DNA of 64,000 nt, taken from contig NZ_JAKVTV010000001.1 in NCBI RefSeq assembly GCF_022489035.1, positions 930,001 through 994,000 of the forward strand. The letters run 5' to 3'. Source of the stretch: Christiangramia lutea. GTDB taxonomy: Bacteria; Bacteroidota; Bacteroidia; Flavobacteriales; Flavobacteriaceae. The notes below the pieces were generated by a model that had not been told where the DNA came from, searched no databases, and saw only the letters and a program-made list of their open reading frames with translations. Positions 47,356-57,093 of this stretch are shown piece after piece. The first letter of the stretch is position 1. Each line of letters begins with the position of its first letter. A program made the position numbers and the translations under genes.

Positions 47356-48693
47356 TTAACTTCCTTGATAGCCAGGATTTTGGGTAATAACCCCATCACT
47401 GGCCAGGATTTCTGATATTGGAATAGGAAACACAAAATAATTTGGATCTACAGATTCTTCTAATTCCTGGTTAACCGTACCTGTTCTTACCAAGTCAAAC
47501 CATCGTTGCCCTTCAAAAGCTAATTCCAGTCTTCTTTCTTCATAAATAGCTTCCCTTACCGAGGCCTGTGTGTTCAGATTATTATGATCTAACGGGTTCA
47601 AGCCTGCCCTTTCCCTTATGGGATCCAGTAGATCCAGAACTTCTTCTGCAGGGGCACCATTTTCATTTAAAGATTCAGCATATAAAAGAATAACATCGCC
47701 CAATCTTAATTCTATCCAGTCATGATCTGGCCCACCAGTTTGCGGATATTTAGGAGAAGCCATTAATTCTTCGTCTATCACTACACCTCTTCTTAATGTA
47801 TCTTCCACTTCTCCACTTTCTTCAAAAGCAGTTATTAGATCTGGATCCAAAGGCATAAGGGCTTTAGTATCTAAACCTCCGTACCAGGACCAGAATTCTG
47901 ATTCTGGATATTCATCTGTAATTGAACTCGAAATTTGTGTGGCAAAAATAACTTCGGAATTAAGATCATTTTCAAATCCAAAGATATCGCCATAATTTTC
48001 CTGTAAGGATATTCCAGCTCCAGAGGCCCCATTGATAACTTCAGCGAGTAAAGGTTCTGCACTACTAAAATCACCTCTTTGTATATGAGCTTTTGCTAAC
48101 ATCCCCTGGGCAGCAATTTTGGTTGCTCTACCATTTGATAATCCAGAATTATCCAAATTAGCTATTGCATCCAGGAAATCTGGAATGATTATGTTGTCAT
48201 AAATATTTGCTACCGGTTGTCTTTCCAGAATAGATTTATCTGTAGTACTGGGTGAAGCAGATAGATTTACTGGAACATCCCCAAATACCTTGACCAATTT
48301 GAAATAAGATAAGGCTCTTAAAAATTTTGCTTGCCCTATATGACTTGTATTTGTGGAGTTTTCAATTACATTATTGGCGCTTAAGATCGATTTGTATAAA
48401 GCCGAATAAAACGGTCTAAAGAATTGATCTTCCATAACAACGATATCACCGTTAAACCTATCAAAAGAAGGGTAAGGTTCTTCGTCCATCAACGCATTAT
48501 CTGCTCTAAAATCTCCCATGACAGCTAAAGGAGTAACTGAACCATGCTGATAATAATATGCAGCATTTAATACTCCCTCAAAATCTTGCAATGAATTTGA
48601 TTTAGCTATGTTTGGCGGATTTTGATCTAAATCACTTTCACAACCTACAGCTACTAGAATTACCACTAATAATAATTTATATACTGTTTTCAT
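47356..48693 (-). CDS. SusD-like glycan-binding lipoprotein
   Basis: Outer-membrane lipoprotein that binds alginate oligomers and caps the SusC channel. The signal peptide ends at a lipobox (VAVGC, cysteine 18), followed by SDLDQNPPN, the usual start of SusD proteins. TPR-like helices appear around SHIGQAKFLRALSYFKLVKVFGDVP, and the conserved C-terminal REAIYEERRLELAFEGQRWFDLVRTG is intact. It has 445 residues and lies 10 bases downstream of susC. Confidence 0.95.
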   Translation of the reverse strand: MKTVYKLLLVVILVAVGCESDLDQNPPNIAKSNSLQDFEGVLNAAYYYQHGSVTPLAVMGDFRADNALMDEEPYPSFDRFNGDIVVMEDQFFRPFYSALYKSILSANNVIENSTNTSHIGQAKFLRALSYFKLVKVFGDVPVNLSASPSTTDKSILERQPVANIYDNIIIPDFLDAIANLDNSGLSNGRATKIAAQGMLAKAHIQRGDFSSAEPLLAEVINGASGAGISLQENYGDIFGFENDLNSEVIFATQISSSITDEYPESEFWSWYGGLDTKALMPLDPDLITAFEESGEVEDTLRRGVVIDEELMASPKYPQTGGPDHDWIELRLGDVILLYAESLNENGAPAEEVLDLLDPIRERAGLNPLDHNNLNTQASVREAIYEERRLELAFEGQRWFDLVRTGTVNQELEESVDPNYFVFPIPISEILASDGVITQNPGYQGS

Positions 48694-48703
48694 TTTTCAA
48701 TCT

Positions 48704-51700
48704 TTAAAAATTAACATTCAAACCAAATGTAAAACTCCTTACAATCGGACTTGCTCCCACCTGAACACCGTAGGTAGTAGGTCCTAAATAACCATCATTG
48801 GTAATTTCAACACCTTCCGGATTAAAAGAGGTGTAATCATCAGACCATAAGTATAATAAGTTTGATGCCGCAACATATACTCTCACAGTGTTTAACCCCA
48901 CCTGGCTCATGATTTCACGATCTAAGGTATAACCTAAAGTTAGGTTCCTTAAAGCAACATAAGAAGCATCTTGCACCTGCGCATCTAATTGATTTCTAGA
49001 CTGGGTGTAGAATTCACCATTATGATCAGCTATACCATCACCGTTAGCATCAAAACTATCCATTACTCTTCCTCCAAATTCTGAATTGTAATAAATGGGA
49101 TCTACATTAAATATATCTCCTCCCTGAGAACCCTGGAATTGGAAAGACATATCAAATGCTTTAAATCTCATTTGGCTATTAAGACCCCAGTAAAAATCCG
49201 GGGTATTCTGACCAATCTTCACAAGATCTCCACCTTCTTCAACAGTCCTGGTTCTATCGATCACACCGTCACCGTTTTGATCTACCACGTAATATTCTGA
49301 ACTGTTTACACCTATAGCCCTGGTTGGATCTTCTATAAATCTATCTTCTACTATACCGATAGTCTCTAATCCCCACATCTCACCAATCTCTCCGCCTACA
49401 TAATTTCTAAACACAGGACCTCTACCACTCTGGCCGTAAATAACCTGTGGTAATTCGTCCAAGCCACCTAGATCTGTGATTTCAGTCTCTACTGTAGAAA
49501 GATTGGCTCCTAATGTCCAGGTGAAATCATTCTCATAGTCCTGAATAACAGCCCCAGATAATTCAAATTCCAAACCTGAACTCCTAACGTCTCCAGAATT
49601 TAGACGTATGGAAGTGGTACCCAGAACTTCAGAAACACTTTGATTAATTAAAATATCTTCAATATCTGAAGTATAATAATCTGCACTGAATCTTATTCGG
49701 TTATCAAAAAACCCTAGATCTATACCATAGTTGGTTTCTGTATTTGTTTGCCAGGTTAAGTTATCGTTCGCTACATCAGCTGGAATTAAATACGCATTTC
49801 CTAGTACCGAAGCCTGAGGATTTAACAGACTTAATGAATTGTAAGCCCCTAAATCTGAGGTTGTTCCTAATGACCCTGTACTAAACCTTGGCTTCAATGT
49901 ACTCAATAACTCAGAATTCCAGAAAGCTTCATTATGTACATTCCAACCTAAAGAAAGAGCCGGGAATGTCTCAAATTTATTGTTCTTGCCAAATCTCGAG
50001 TCACCATCTCTTCTCACTGAAGCCGAAAACAGGTAGCGATTATCATAGGCATAATTAACCCTACCAAATACACTCCTTCTGGAAATGGTTTCATCCCTTT
50101 CAGTTACCTGAATATCAGCAGGATCCAAAAGGTTGTAGTTTATAATATCTCCAAAAGGTACATTGGTTCCATTAAGGGAGTTTCCTCTGGTATAAAGATT
50201 TTGAAATTCAAGACCAGCAACAGCAGATATATCATGCTTACCTATAACTTTATTAAAGTTTAAGGTAGTCTCACTTAAAATTGAAGACCTTTTTACATCT
50301 GTCTGGTCTAAATTTGTTTGATTTGAACGCGCCCTGGAATCAAATTCAAGTCCTCTCCAGAAATAGTCTTGAGTGTCCCTGATATCTGCCCCCAAGACGG
50401 TTTTAATATTCAAACCTTCCAAAATAGCATATTCTAGATAAGAAGTGATATTTGCGAAATACGTTTTTTGATAACGGTCTGTATTATCAAGTTTCGTTGC
50501 TGGTCCCGCATCACCAGATCCACCAATACCATTACCACTTCTACCATAATGCCATTCCTGTGCCGTATCACCCGGTTCTAAAGTATAAATACTATTATTA
50601 AATGGAGCGTCACCTCCTCTATAACCAGCATCAAACGGATCCAGCCCTAAAGATTGCGCTTGTTGATCTAATTGCTGAACGAATGCTATTGATGCTTCCG
50701 TATGATAAATAGGATGTATATTATAGGCTCTTATAAGGTCCCTCATATCCCATCCTACCATATCTCGTTTAGAGGCAAATCCGTTGAAACTTACTCCGGC
50801 TTTAAATTTATCACCCAATTTTGTATCAACATTCAAACGTGCATTTACTCGTTCAAAGGCCTGATCTAATACGATACCTTCAGTATTCTGGTAACCAACT
50901 GAAGCGAAATAATTAGCATTTTCACTACCACCACTCATGCTAAAGTCATGGTTATTACTATATCCATTTTTGAAAAGCCAGTCTTCTACTGCCACTACAT
51001 CTGGAGCATTAGCATAGGCATTGATCTTATAATCTACAAAGGCTGGGTCTAATTGGGAAACATCATATCTGCCGCTGGCAATACCTTCCTCTAAAGTATT
51101 CGCCCATTCTCCAGCTGTCATATTTATATTATCATTTTTATATCTACTTGATATACTTACGTAACTATTATAGCTGAAAGTAGGCTTTCCTTCTTTTCCT
51201 TTTTTAGTTGTTACCAGTATAACCCCATTAGCTCCCCTTGAACCATAAATAGCAGCAGATGCAGCGTCTTTCAAAACTTCGATACTTTGAATATCATTAG
51301 GGTTTACCGTTGCTAAACTTCCTGAAATGGGATACCCGTCAACTACAATTAAAGGATCTGAGTTTCCATTGATCGAAGATGCTGCTCTAACCTGAATTTT
51401 TGGATCAGCACCCGGAGCTCCATCCTGATTCTGAATTAAGACACCAGATAATTTACCACCGAGGGCTTCATCCACCCTGGTTGCCTGAATTCCCGCTACA
51501 TCATCACCATCTACCTGCGCGATGGCACCAGTTAAATGTGATTTTTTACGGGAACCGTACCCTATTACCACAATATCATCCAACTGCTCTGAACTTGAAA
51601 CAAGTTCTACATTCTGGATTTCTTGTCCATCTACTGGGATCTCTTGGTTTTCAAATCCCAAATAGGAGAATAAAAGAACGTCACCCGGAACTACATCGAT

Positions 51701-51889
51701 TTCGTAATTACCATCAAAATCGGTTACTACGCCCGTATTAGTTCCTTTAATAAATACATTCACACCACCCAGGGGGATATTATCATCCTGCGAAGTTACA
51801 TTTCCGGAAAGCGAATAACTTTCCTGAGCAATTAAAGATAAATGGCATAAAATCGCCATCATAAAAATTGCTGTGGTTTTCCAATTCAT
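48704..51889 (-). CDS. SusC-like TonB-dependent outer-membrane transporter
   Basis: Imports alginate oligomers with energy from TonB. It has 1061 residues: signal peptide ending SLIAQ, a carboxypeptidase-regulatory-like domain (YSLSGNVTSQDD ... VLLFSYLGFENQ, about 25-100), the plug domain with LDDIVVIGYG as the TonB-box region and IEVLKDAASAAIYGSRGANG, then a 22-strand barrel ending in SFTFGLNVNF. It starts a two-gene unit with susD. The leader from the likely promoter to the ATG is about 265 bases. Confidence 0.96.
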   Translation of the reverse strand: MNWKTTAIFMMAILCHLSLIAQESYSLSGNVTSQDDNIPLGGVNVFIKGTNTGVVTDFDGNYEIDVVPGDVLLFSYLGFENQEIPVDGQEIQNVELVSSSEQLDDIVVIGYGSRKKSHLTGAIAQVDGDDVAGIQATRVDEALGGKLSGVLIQNQDGAPGADPKIQVRAASSINGNSDPLIVVDGYPISGSLATVNPNDIQSIEVLKDAASAAIYGSRGANGVILVTTKKGKEGKPTFSYNSYVSISSRYKNDNINMTAGEWANTLEEGIASGRYDVSQLDPAFVDYKINAYANAPDVVAVEDWLFKNGYSNNHDFSMSGGSENANYFASVGYQNTEGIVLDQAFERVNARLNVDTKLGDKFKAGVSFNGFASKRDMVGWDMRDLIRAYNIHPIYHTEASIAFVQQLDQQAQSLGLDPFDAGYRGGDAPFNNSIYTLEPGDTAQEWHYGRSGNGIGGSGDAGPATKLDNTDRYQKTYFANITSYLEYAILEGLNIKTVLGADIRDTQDYFWRGLEFDSRARSNQTNLDQTDVKRSSILSETTLNFNKVIGKHDISAVAGLEFQNLYTRGNSLNGTNVPFGDIINYNLLDPADIQVTERDETISRRSVFGRVNYAYDNRYLFSASVRRDGDSRFGKNNKFETFPALSLGWNVHNEAFWNSELLSTLKPRFSTGSLGTTSDLGAYNSLSLLNPQASVLGNAYLIPADVANDNLTWQTNTETNYGIDLGFFDNRIRFSADYYTSDIEDILINQSVSEVLGTTSIRLNSGDVRSSGLEFELSGAVIQDYENDFTWTLGANLSTVETEITDLGGLDELPQVIYGQSGRGPVFRNYVGGEIGEMWGLETIGIVEDRFIEDPTRAIGVNSSEYYVVDQNGDGVIDRTRTVEEGGDLVKIGQNTPDFYWGLNSQMRFKAFDMSFQFQGSQGGDIFNVDPIYYNSEFGGRVMDSFDANGDGIADHNGEFYTQSRNQLDAQVQDASYVALRNLTLGYTLDREIMSQVGLNTVRVYVAASNLLYLWSDDYTSFNPEGVEITNDGYLGPTTYGVQVGASPIVRSFTFGLNVNF

Positions 51890-52007
51890 AAGATTTCATT
51901 TAATTAAATTAATAATTCAACCTAACCAAGTAGAGTTCATTGCCCAGCCAAGAATTGGCAACCAAAATGCTTTTTTAAATTACTTATGAATTGGTATCTT
52001 TGCAATA

Positions 52008-52103
52008 CTTGTCAATTTTAAGTAATTCGACATTAGTTTAAATAACTTCTCTCTATGAAGTTTGATTTTAAAGGATAGGCGTGCACCTATCCTTTATTTT
52101 TTT
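52008..52103 (+). ncRNA. Predicted small RNA antisense to the susC leader
   Basis: On the plus strand a TATCTTTG -7 element (51995-52002) is followed about 70 bases later by a perfect ten-base hairpin (AAAGGATAGG, 52070-52079, paired with CCTATCCTTT, 52086-52095) and a T-run. No open frame of note lies between. The T-run is only on this strand, so the hairpin ends a plus-strand transcript of about 95 bases. It would be fully complementary to the susC mRNA leader. No good -33 element is seen. Prediction only; no expression data. Confidence 0.45.
52070..52103 (+). terminator. Intrinsic terminator opposite susC leader
   Basis: The stem AAAGGATAGG/CCTATCCTTT with a six-base loop and a T-run (52097-52103) is a strong terminator on the plus strand, although no plus-strand gene is annotated upstream of it. 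Confidence 0.75.
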
Positions 52104-52126
52104 ACCATTCTTAACCACACTTTTAA

Positions 52127-52191
52127 TTGGTTATCCAAATTGGTTTCCCAAACTGGTTTACCAAATATAACCGGTTTTTATTGTTAAACAA
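52127..52191 (-). promoter_or_regulatory. Promoter and triple operator of susC-susD
   Basis: On the minus strand TTTG, 19 bases, TATATTTG (-7 at 52162-52169) is a full consensus promoter. Three 12-base palindromic sites, TTGGTTATCCAA (52127-52138), TTGGTTTCCCAA (52140-52151) and CTGGTTTACCAA (52153-52164), follow at 13-base steps and the first overlaps the -7. This suggests repression by the GntR/FadR-type regulator. Other than this array and the antisense RNA, I see nothing in the 568-base gap 51890-52457. Confidence 0.75.
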
Positions 52192-52457
52192 AACTTAATT
52201 GCTTTTTTTTCGATTTTTAGGCAAAAAATTTAGTGATTATCAGTTTTAAGGCACAAAAAATTAAGAGAATGCAAGAGCCCTGTTAACTCAAGGTTAGTAT
52301 CAGCAAAAAACGTAGCTTGATTTGCAACCAGAGAAATCACTAAAGAAATTATAATTTCAGTTATTACTTCCTTTGGAAAATATTAAAATAGTCTGCTTGA
52401 GAATTAAAAAAGTACAAACTCATGGTTAAGGGGTTTCCTTTTTAACCCTATCGTTTA

Positions 52458-52835
52458 TTAATTGGTTTTATCCCCAAAATAGGATACCCCGCCACCACTT
52501 AAAAAATCCTCCCTAACCGGACTAAAGGTGTCAATCAACATTCCTTCCTCCAGGCAAACTGCACTATGCATTAAATTTGGTTCGATATATACACCGTCTC
52601 CTGCCTCTACAATTTTCTTTTCTCCATCAATTTCAAATTCAAATTTTCCGGAAACACAATAAGTAGCTTGGGTATGAAAATGTTGATGAGGTGAACCCAA
52701 TGCCCCTTTTTCAAATTTCACTTGCACCATCATGATTTGGTTATCGTAACCTAAAAACTTTCTTGATACACCTCCTCCAAGTTCTTCCCATTCCATGTCT
52801 TTTGTGATGATGTACTTTTCGCTAAATCGTTTCAT
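52458..52835 (-). CDS. kdgF: Cupin protein, KdgF-like
   Basis: A 125-residue single-domain cupin. Metal-binding motifs are GSPHQHFHTQATYCVSGKFE (about 47-66) and GDGVYIEPNLMHSAVCLE (about 79-96). In pectin and alginate users KdgF speeds conversion of unsaturated monouronates to their linear keto form (DEH). Its place 20 bases after the exolytic PL17 lyase gene supports that role. Sequence-only calls on cupins are weak, so context carries most of the weight. Confidence 0.8.
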   Translation of the reverse strand: MKRFSEKYIITKDMEWEELGGGVSRKFLGYDNQIMMVQVKFEKGALGSPHQHFHTQATYCVSGKFEFEIDGEKKIVEAGDGVYIEPNLMHSAVCLEEGMLIDTFSPVREDFLSGGGVSYFGDKTN

Positions 52836-52855
52836 AATTTTAAATTTCTTTGTTT

Positions 52856-55114
52856 TTATTTATAATAATATGGACCTGTCCATTTATAGCCAATATCATT
52901 TATGGTTATATTATGTGTTGCATCCTTAGCAGCATTGGTATTTGCTGTAATAAAAAAGGTGGTATTTCCCTTTACATTGGTAATGGAAATACCAGTATAA
53001 TCTTCAGTGTCTAAAACAACTTTTAAGTTCTTAATATTACTTTTTGAATTCCATGCAGACTCAGAAACCGGACTGTAACTACCATGGGATTCTATGGCCG
53101 AAACAAAAGTTGTATTCGTGCAATTTTTCCTTCTCAATATCAAAGCCGGATCTCGTCTTAAATTAAATTCTGGATCGTTGGCCCCAATTCTTGTAAATAA
53201 AAATTCATCGTTACTATTTGTTACTATAGTCAGAATATAAAAAGTGTTGTTATTGAACCATGAGAATTTGGAATAATCAGCATCTCTTTTTGCCGAAGCT
53301 TCAAGATATAAATGTTGGTATCCGTTTTCATTTCCTAAAGGTTTCAAAATTTCCGGTGTTTTGTATTCAAAGCTTGTTTGAAGAATTTGTCCGAAGTAAT
53401 AAAACGGCAAGTCGTATTGATTGGCTGAAGTTGAATTAATCTTCATAATATCCAGCATGAATGGTTTTTCATAATCTTCACCATTTAAAATTGCCATGGT
53501 ACGAAGCATCTCAGTTTCTGGATATGCATTGATTTCCTTTGCGCTTACCACTTTTACATTATCATTTTCCACATAAAAATAATGCAAGTCTGAATGATGT
53601 TTACTTCCCTTCTCATAATCAGCATTAAAATGAGAAATTTCATTTTGAATTACCGTATTATGGGCTATGCTTTGTTTTGCCCAACTAGAGTTTTCTTTTA
53701 GGTAGTTCCCTCCCCCTTTCTGTTCGATATTCACAAATCTAGCAAGACCATAATCCTGGATAATTTCATCACCTTTTTCAAAGAGCGAAAAGGATAATTT
53801 GTCATAATGACCGTGACTTGATCCCTGCGCGGTATACTTAAATACCAGTTCCAGGTCACCCTGCCTAAGAATGGCAACTCCTCCTTGATCTCCTTTTGGT
53901 CCATCAGTTAAATTAATTGATGTTTTCTGGTAAGGCTTTTCCTTTCCCTTTTTGATACTTAATGCAACTGAAAATCCTGAATCATCTAAAAGTACCTGCC
54001 CCTGTTCTTTGGCTATACTCAAAAAGCCGGCTGCATCATCACTATTATGATATGCTATATCCACTGCCGTTACTAATTCCCTCGAATAATAAGACATCCC
54101 TTTCTGAGCGTCATTCAACGGGAAAAATTCCCCATCGGCATCGGTTAGATTTAATAATGTCTGTACTGCTTTAAGTAGCACACCGTTTTTATAATTAAAG
54201 ATTTCTAATTCTGGCTTTTTATTTTGAAGACTTTGTGCAAAAATTAAAAAGGGGTACATAGCATATCGCTGATAATAAGGACCCTCTGTATAATATCCAT
54301 CAGGTGAAAAAGGTTCTTCTATATTCGCCAAAAAACCTGCTTTACCATCCTTGTTAATAAATCCTCCGTCATCATCCTTAGCTGTTTTATCCAGGTTAAT
54401 ATTTTTAATCCCATATAGAGCACGGTGGATCAGGTCATCATCGTTCATAACCAAACCAATCATACCCACAGCTGCATTTCCCCAGGTACTGTGATTATGA
54501 ACCCGATTGAAAAATTGAGGATTACCAATCGAAATATAATCTGCGAAGGGTCTGAAAAGATTTGACTCTAGTTTGTAGCGTTCTTCTTCAGAAAGGTAAT
54601 TGTAAACGCAGTCGTAAGCCTGACTAACATAAACCAGCCAGTTAGCATCGTTTAAACATTGCCAGAATAACTTGCCACGGGCATAGGAGCGTGTTTTAGG
54701 ATGCTGAGGTAATGTTTTATATAATGCTTCATATTGCATCAACATATCCTTTACATACTTGGCATATTTTTCATCATTCAAAATCTGATAAAGGACGCCA
54801 GCCTTTTGAATTACCAGAAAATTTCGTTTATGCCTTTCATGGGTATATCCACCTGAATAATCTTCTGGTACCGGTGTATCAATCCCTTGTGAAATTTCGG
54901 CATCAATTTCTGCTTTTACCTTTTCCAGCGTTTCATCAAAAAGTGGAATACTGCCCAGATGCGCCCTGATTTGTTTTACGCCCTCTTTGGTAAGAATAAG
55001 ATTGGGATGTTCCTGATCACTTGCAGCATCAGAATAATAATCAGAACCCTGACTAAAGCAGACCGCTATAAAAGAAAGATAGAAAAACAGAAAAAAAATA
55101 AATTTTCGCCTCAA
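52856..55114 (-). CDS. PL17 oligoalginate lyase (exolytic), exported
   Basis: Cleaves alginate oligomers to unsaturated monouronates in the periplasm. A signal peptide (LRRKFIFFLFFYLSF...FSQ) leads into a helical toroid with NRVHNHSTWGNA (Asn/His, about 207-211) and YTEGPYYQRY (tyrosines, about 275-284), then a beta-sheet heparinase II/III-like domain with GSSHGHYDKLSF. The start is uncertain: TTG at 55114 is preferred by its spacing to the operator, which equals that of the PL6 gene; TTG at 55132 lies inside the operator. Cupin and PL17 form one unit. Confidence 0.9.
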   Translation of the reverse strand: MRRKFIFFLFFYLSFIAVCFSQGSDYYSDAASDQEHPNLILTKEGVKQIRAHLGSIPLFDETLEKVKAEIDAEISQGIDTPVPEDYSGGYTHERHKRNFLVIQKAGVLYQILNDEKYAKYVKDMLMQYEALYKTLPQHPKTRSYARGKLFWQCLNDANWLVYVSQAYDCVYNYLSEEERYKLESNLFRPFADYISIGNPQFFNRVHNHSTWGNAAVGMIGLVMNDDDLIHRALYGIKNINLDKTAKDDDGGFINKDGKAGFLANIEEPFSPDGYYTEGPYYQRYAMYPFLIFAQSLQNKKPELEIFNYKNGVLLKAVQTLLNLTDADGEFFPLNDAQKGMSYYSRELVTAVDIAYHNSDDAAGFLSIAKEQGQVLLDDSGFSVALSIKKGKEKPYQKTSINLTDGPKGDQGGVAILRQGDLELVFKYTAQGSSHGHYDKLSFSLFEKGDEIIQDYGLARFVNIEQKGGGNYLKENSSWAKQSIAHNTVIQNEISHFNADYEKGSKHHSDLHYFYVENDNVKVVSAKEINAYPETEMLRTMAILNGEDYEKPFMLDIMKINSTSANQYDLPFYYFGQILQTSFEYKTPEILKPLGNENGYQHLYLEASAKRDADYSKFSWFNNNTFYILTIVTNSNDEFLFTRIGANDPEFNLRRDPALILRRKNCTNTTFVSAIESHGSYSPVSESAWNSKSNIKNLKVVLDTEDYTGISITNVKGNTTFFITANTNAAKDATHNITINDIGYKWTGPYYYK

Positions 55115-55120
55115 AATTAA

Positions 55121-55149
55121 TTGGTTTACCAAATTGGTTTACCAATATA
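55121..55149 (-). promoter_or_regulatory. Double operator and -7 of the PL17-kdgF unit
   Basis: Two identical TTGGTTTACCAA palindromes (55121-55132 and 55134-55145) at a 13-base step overlap a TATATTGG -7-like element (minus strand, 55142-55149), one base off consensus. The lyase start follows within 20 bases. Confidence 0.7.
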
Positions 55150-55210
55150 CAATAATTTTATACTTAACACCATTTCCTTTTCTTAAAATTTATCCCAGGT
55201 TAAGTGGGCA

Positions 55211-55981
55211 CTACATATTGTATACTCCACCATTAATGTCTAGTGTGGCACCAGTGATAAAGCCGTCATATTCAGAAGCTAAAAATAAAACTGCACGGGC
55301 AACATCATCTGCATTCCCGGCGCGCTCAATAGGTATTCCTTCTATGGTTGCGGCAGCAGATTCTTTCGTGGTATGTGTATCATGGAATGAAGTTCCCAGA
55401 ATAAGTCCCGGTGCAACCGCATTTACACGTACACCTTGTGTGCCAATTTCTGTAGAAAGCGCCCTGGTAAAAGTTAAGATTGCGCCTTTACTCGTTGCAT
55501 ATGCCAGGGAACCCGGATGCCCACCTTTTCTACCTGCAAGTGATGCTAAATTTACAATACTACTATTGCTATTCCTGACCAAATAAGGTACCGCAGCTCT
55601 GGTTACCAGCATCATCGATGTAAGATTAATATCCATCACTTTATCCCAGAAATCTGTTTGTATTTCGGCTAACATTTTACGCTCTACGAGTGAACCTGCA
55701 TTATTTATAAGAATATCTATTCCACCTAAAGCCCTTACAGTTTCTTCAATTAATTTTTTGGCATCAGCTTCTTTTGTAAGATCTCCAGAAATAGCAACAG
55801 AATTTACCTTTTTAGCCGCAGCATAGGAAGCTAATTGGTTTGCGGTATCTGCACTGGAAAAATAGTGTATTGCTACATTTGCCCCGCTATCTATAAAGTG
55901 TTTCGTTATAGCCTCCCCAATTCCCTGCGCACCTGCGGTAATAAGTACATTCTTACCTGATAGTTTTGTTTTTTCTTTCAT
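55211..55981 (-). CDS. SDR-family oxidoreductase
   Basis: A 256-residue short-chain dehydrogenase. The cofactor loop is TAGAQGIGEA (about 15-24), the active site YATSKGA with Ser in NLASLAGRKGG. Its ATG overlaps the stop of the PL7 gene (ATGA), so it is translated with that lyase. Like the SDR at 44178 it may reduce DEH to KDG, or act on another uronate-derived compound; with two SDRs in the locus the two may differ in cofactor or substrate. No firm assignment. Confidence 0.78.
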   Translation of the reverse strand: MKEKTKLSGKNVLITAGAQGIGEAITKHFIDSGANVAIHYFSSADTANQLASYAAAKKVNSVAISGDLTKEADAKKLIEETVRALGGIDILINNAGSLVERKMLAEIQTDFWDKVMDINLTSMMLVTRAAVPYLVRNSNSSIVNLASLAGRKGGHPGSLAYATSKGAILTFTRALSTEIGTQGVRVNAVAPGLILGTSFHDTHTTKESAAATIEGIPIERAGNADDVARAVLFLASEYDGFITGATLDINGGVYNM

Positions 55982-57093
55982 GATTTATCATTTTTTGTGA
56001 AATACTCTTCATTAGAAACGGCCTTATCACTCACAGTTATACGAGCATCCCTAAACCATACTTCAGCATAGTTTCCGTCTGCATATTGTTTTTCCAGATC
56101 TCCGTCATGGGTTTCTGCTCCAGAACACCAGTTTCTATTCTCCGAGGGTGATTTCCCATTAGTTTGATTGTAAGAACCTAACTTAAAGAAACACCCTTCT
56201 CCCGCGTATGCATTTTTACGTTCCACACCATCCTGACCAATGGGAACGAATAGTTCCTTAGTTTGTTCTGGAATATCAGTAGATTTTGAAAATTCAGATT
56301 CAATCAGGTTTTTGGTAAATGTCTTGGTTTCATGGCCTTCACTTGTGAATTTTAAATTCATAATCCCGTTCTTCACTTCAATTTCGTAACTGAATTCTTC
56401 ACCTAATTCAATACCATTCTCTGGTTCTTCAGGATATGTATTTTCACTTGAGCCAATCACTGAAAAGTCATGTCCCCAAACTGGTGTAGAAAAATCCCAT
56501 CTTTTGGAGTTATCATCACCTGCGGTATTGATCTCGTAATGCCAGAATACCGATCCTTTAGAGTGTCCAGGAAATTTTTTGTAAAAAATTTTCAGTGGTT
56601 CATTCTCATGGCCATCGGCACTATGAATCTGGCCAACCACTACCGAGTATGATGCTGCTACACGGGCATCGCCGGTAGAGGAGACATTCATAACCTTAAG
56701 AGTTGCCTCCAGTTTATCATCTGCGGTAGCGGGATACCATTTTTTAATCTGAGCCAGTTCTGTCCGGGTATTATTAGAAGTACCATGAGTATCTCCGGCA
56801 TTTGGAGTCTTAAAAACTACCCAATCCCCAGAATCATCTGTAGCAGTATAAAAGAAGTTCTCGTCTTCAAAATTATTTGCGATACCAGCATTTGAACCAT
56901 CTCCCAATATTAATTTCCAATGATCGAAAAATGGAATAACCTCACTGGGGTAAACAGTTTTATTAGATTCCTCTTCATCTTTACTAACTTCAGTGGAAGT
57001 AGTATTTGCATTTTTGATTTTATCATTACAACTACTACCACTTAAAATTAGTAGAGCCCCAAAAATTATTGATTTGATTTTATGATTTTTCAT
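55978..57093 (-). CDS. PL7 alginate lyase, lipoprotein (first copy)
   Basis: Endolytic alginate lyase, likely anchored at the outer membrane. The lipobox is SGSSC (cysteine 22), then an acidic linker (30-47) and the PL7 jelly-roll with RTEL (110-113), QIH (155-157) and FFKLGSYNQ (302-310), the three motifs that build the PL7 active site. It has 371 residues. The protein at 60368 shares these motifs and long blocks such as NEPLKIFYKKFPGH, so the two are paralogs. Its gene is coupled to the SDR by ATGA. Confidence 0.92.
   Translation of the reverse strand: MKNHKIKSIIFGALLILSGSSCNDKIKNANTTSTEVSKDEEESNKTVYPSEVIPFFDHWKLILGDGSNAGIANNFEDENFFYTATDDSGDWVVFKTPNAGDTHGTSNNTRTELAQIKKWYPATADDKLEATLKVMNVSSTGDARVAASYSVVVGQIHSADGHENEPLKIFYKKFPGHSKGSVFWHYEINTAGDDNSKRWDFSTPVWGHDFSVIGSSENTYPEEPENGIELGEEFSYEIEVKNGIMNLKFTSEGHETKTFTKNLIESEFSKSTDIPEQTKELFVPIGQDGVERKNAYAGEGCFFKLGSYNQTNGKSPSENRNWCSGAETHDGDLEKQYADGNYAEVWFRDARITVSDKAVSNEEYFTKNDKS

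Noticed and set aside
51400-51741. 113-codon frame on the plus strand opposite susC
   Set aside because: It is antisense to the conserved plug domain; the product is His/Pro/Leu-rich and looks like a shadow frame.
52070-52103. Riboswitch in the susC leader
   Set aside because: The hairpin is followed by a T-run only on the opposite strand, and no known riboswitch core is visible; a plus-strand terminator explains it better.
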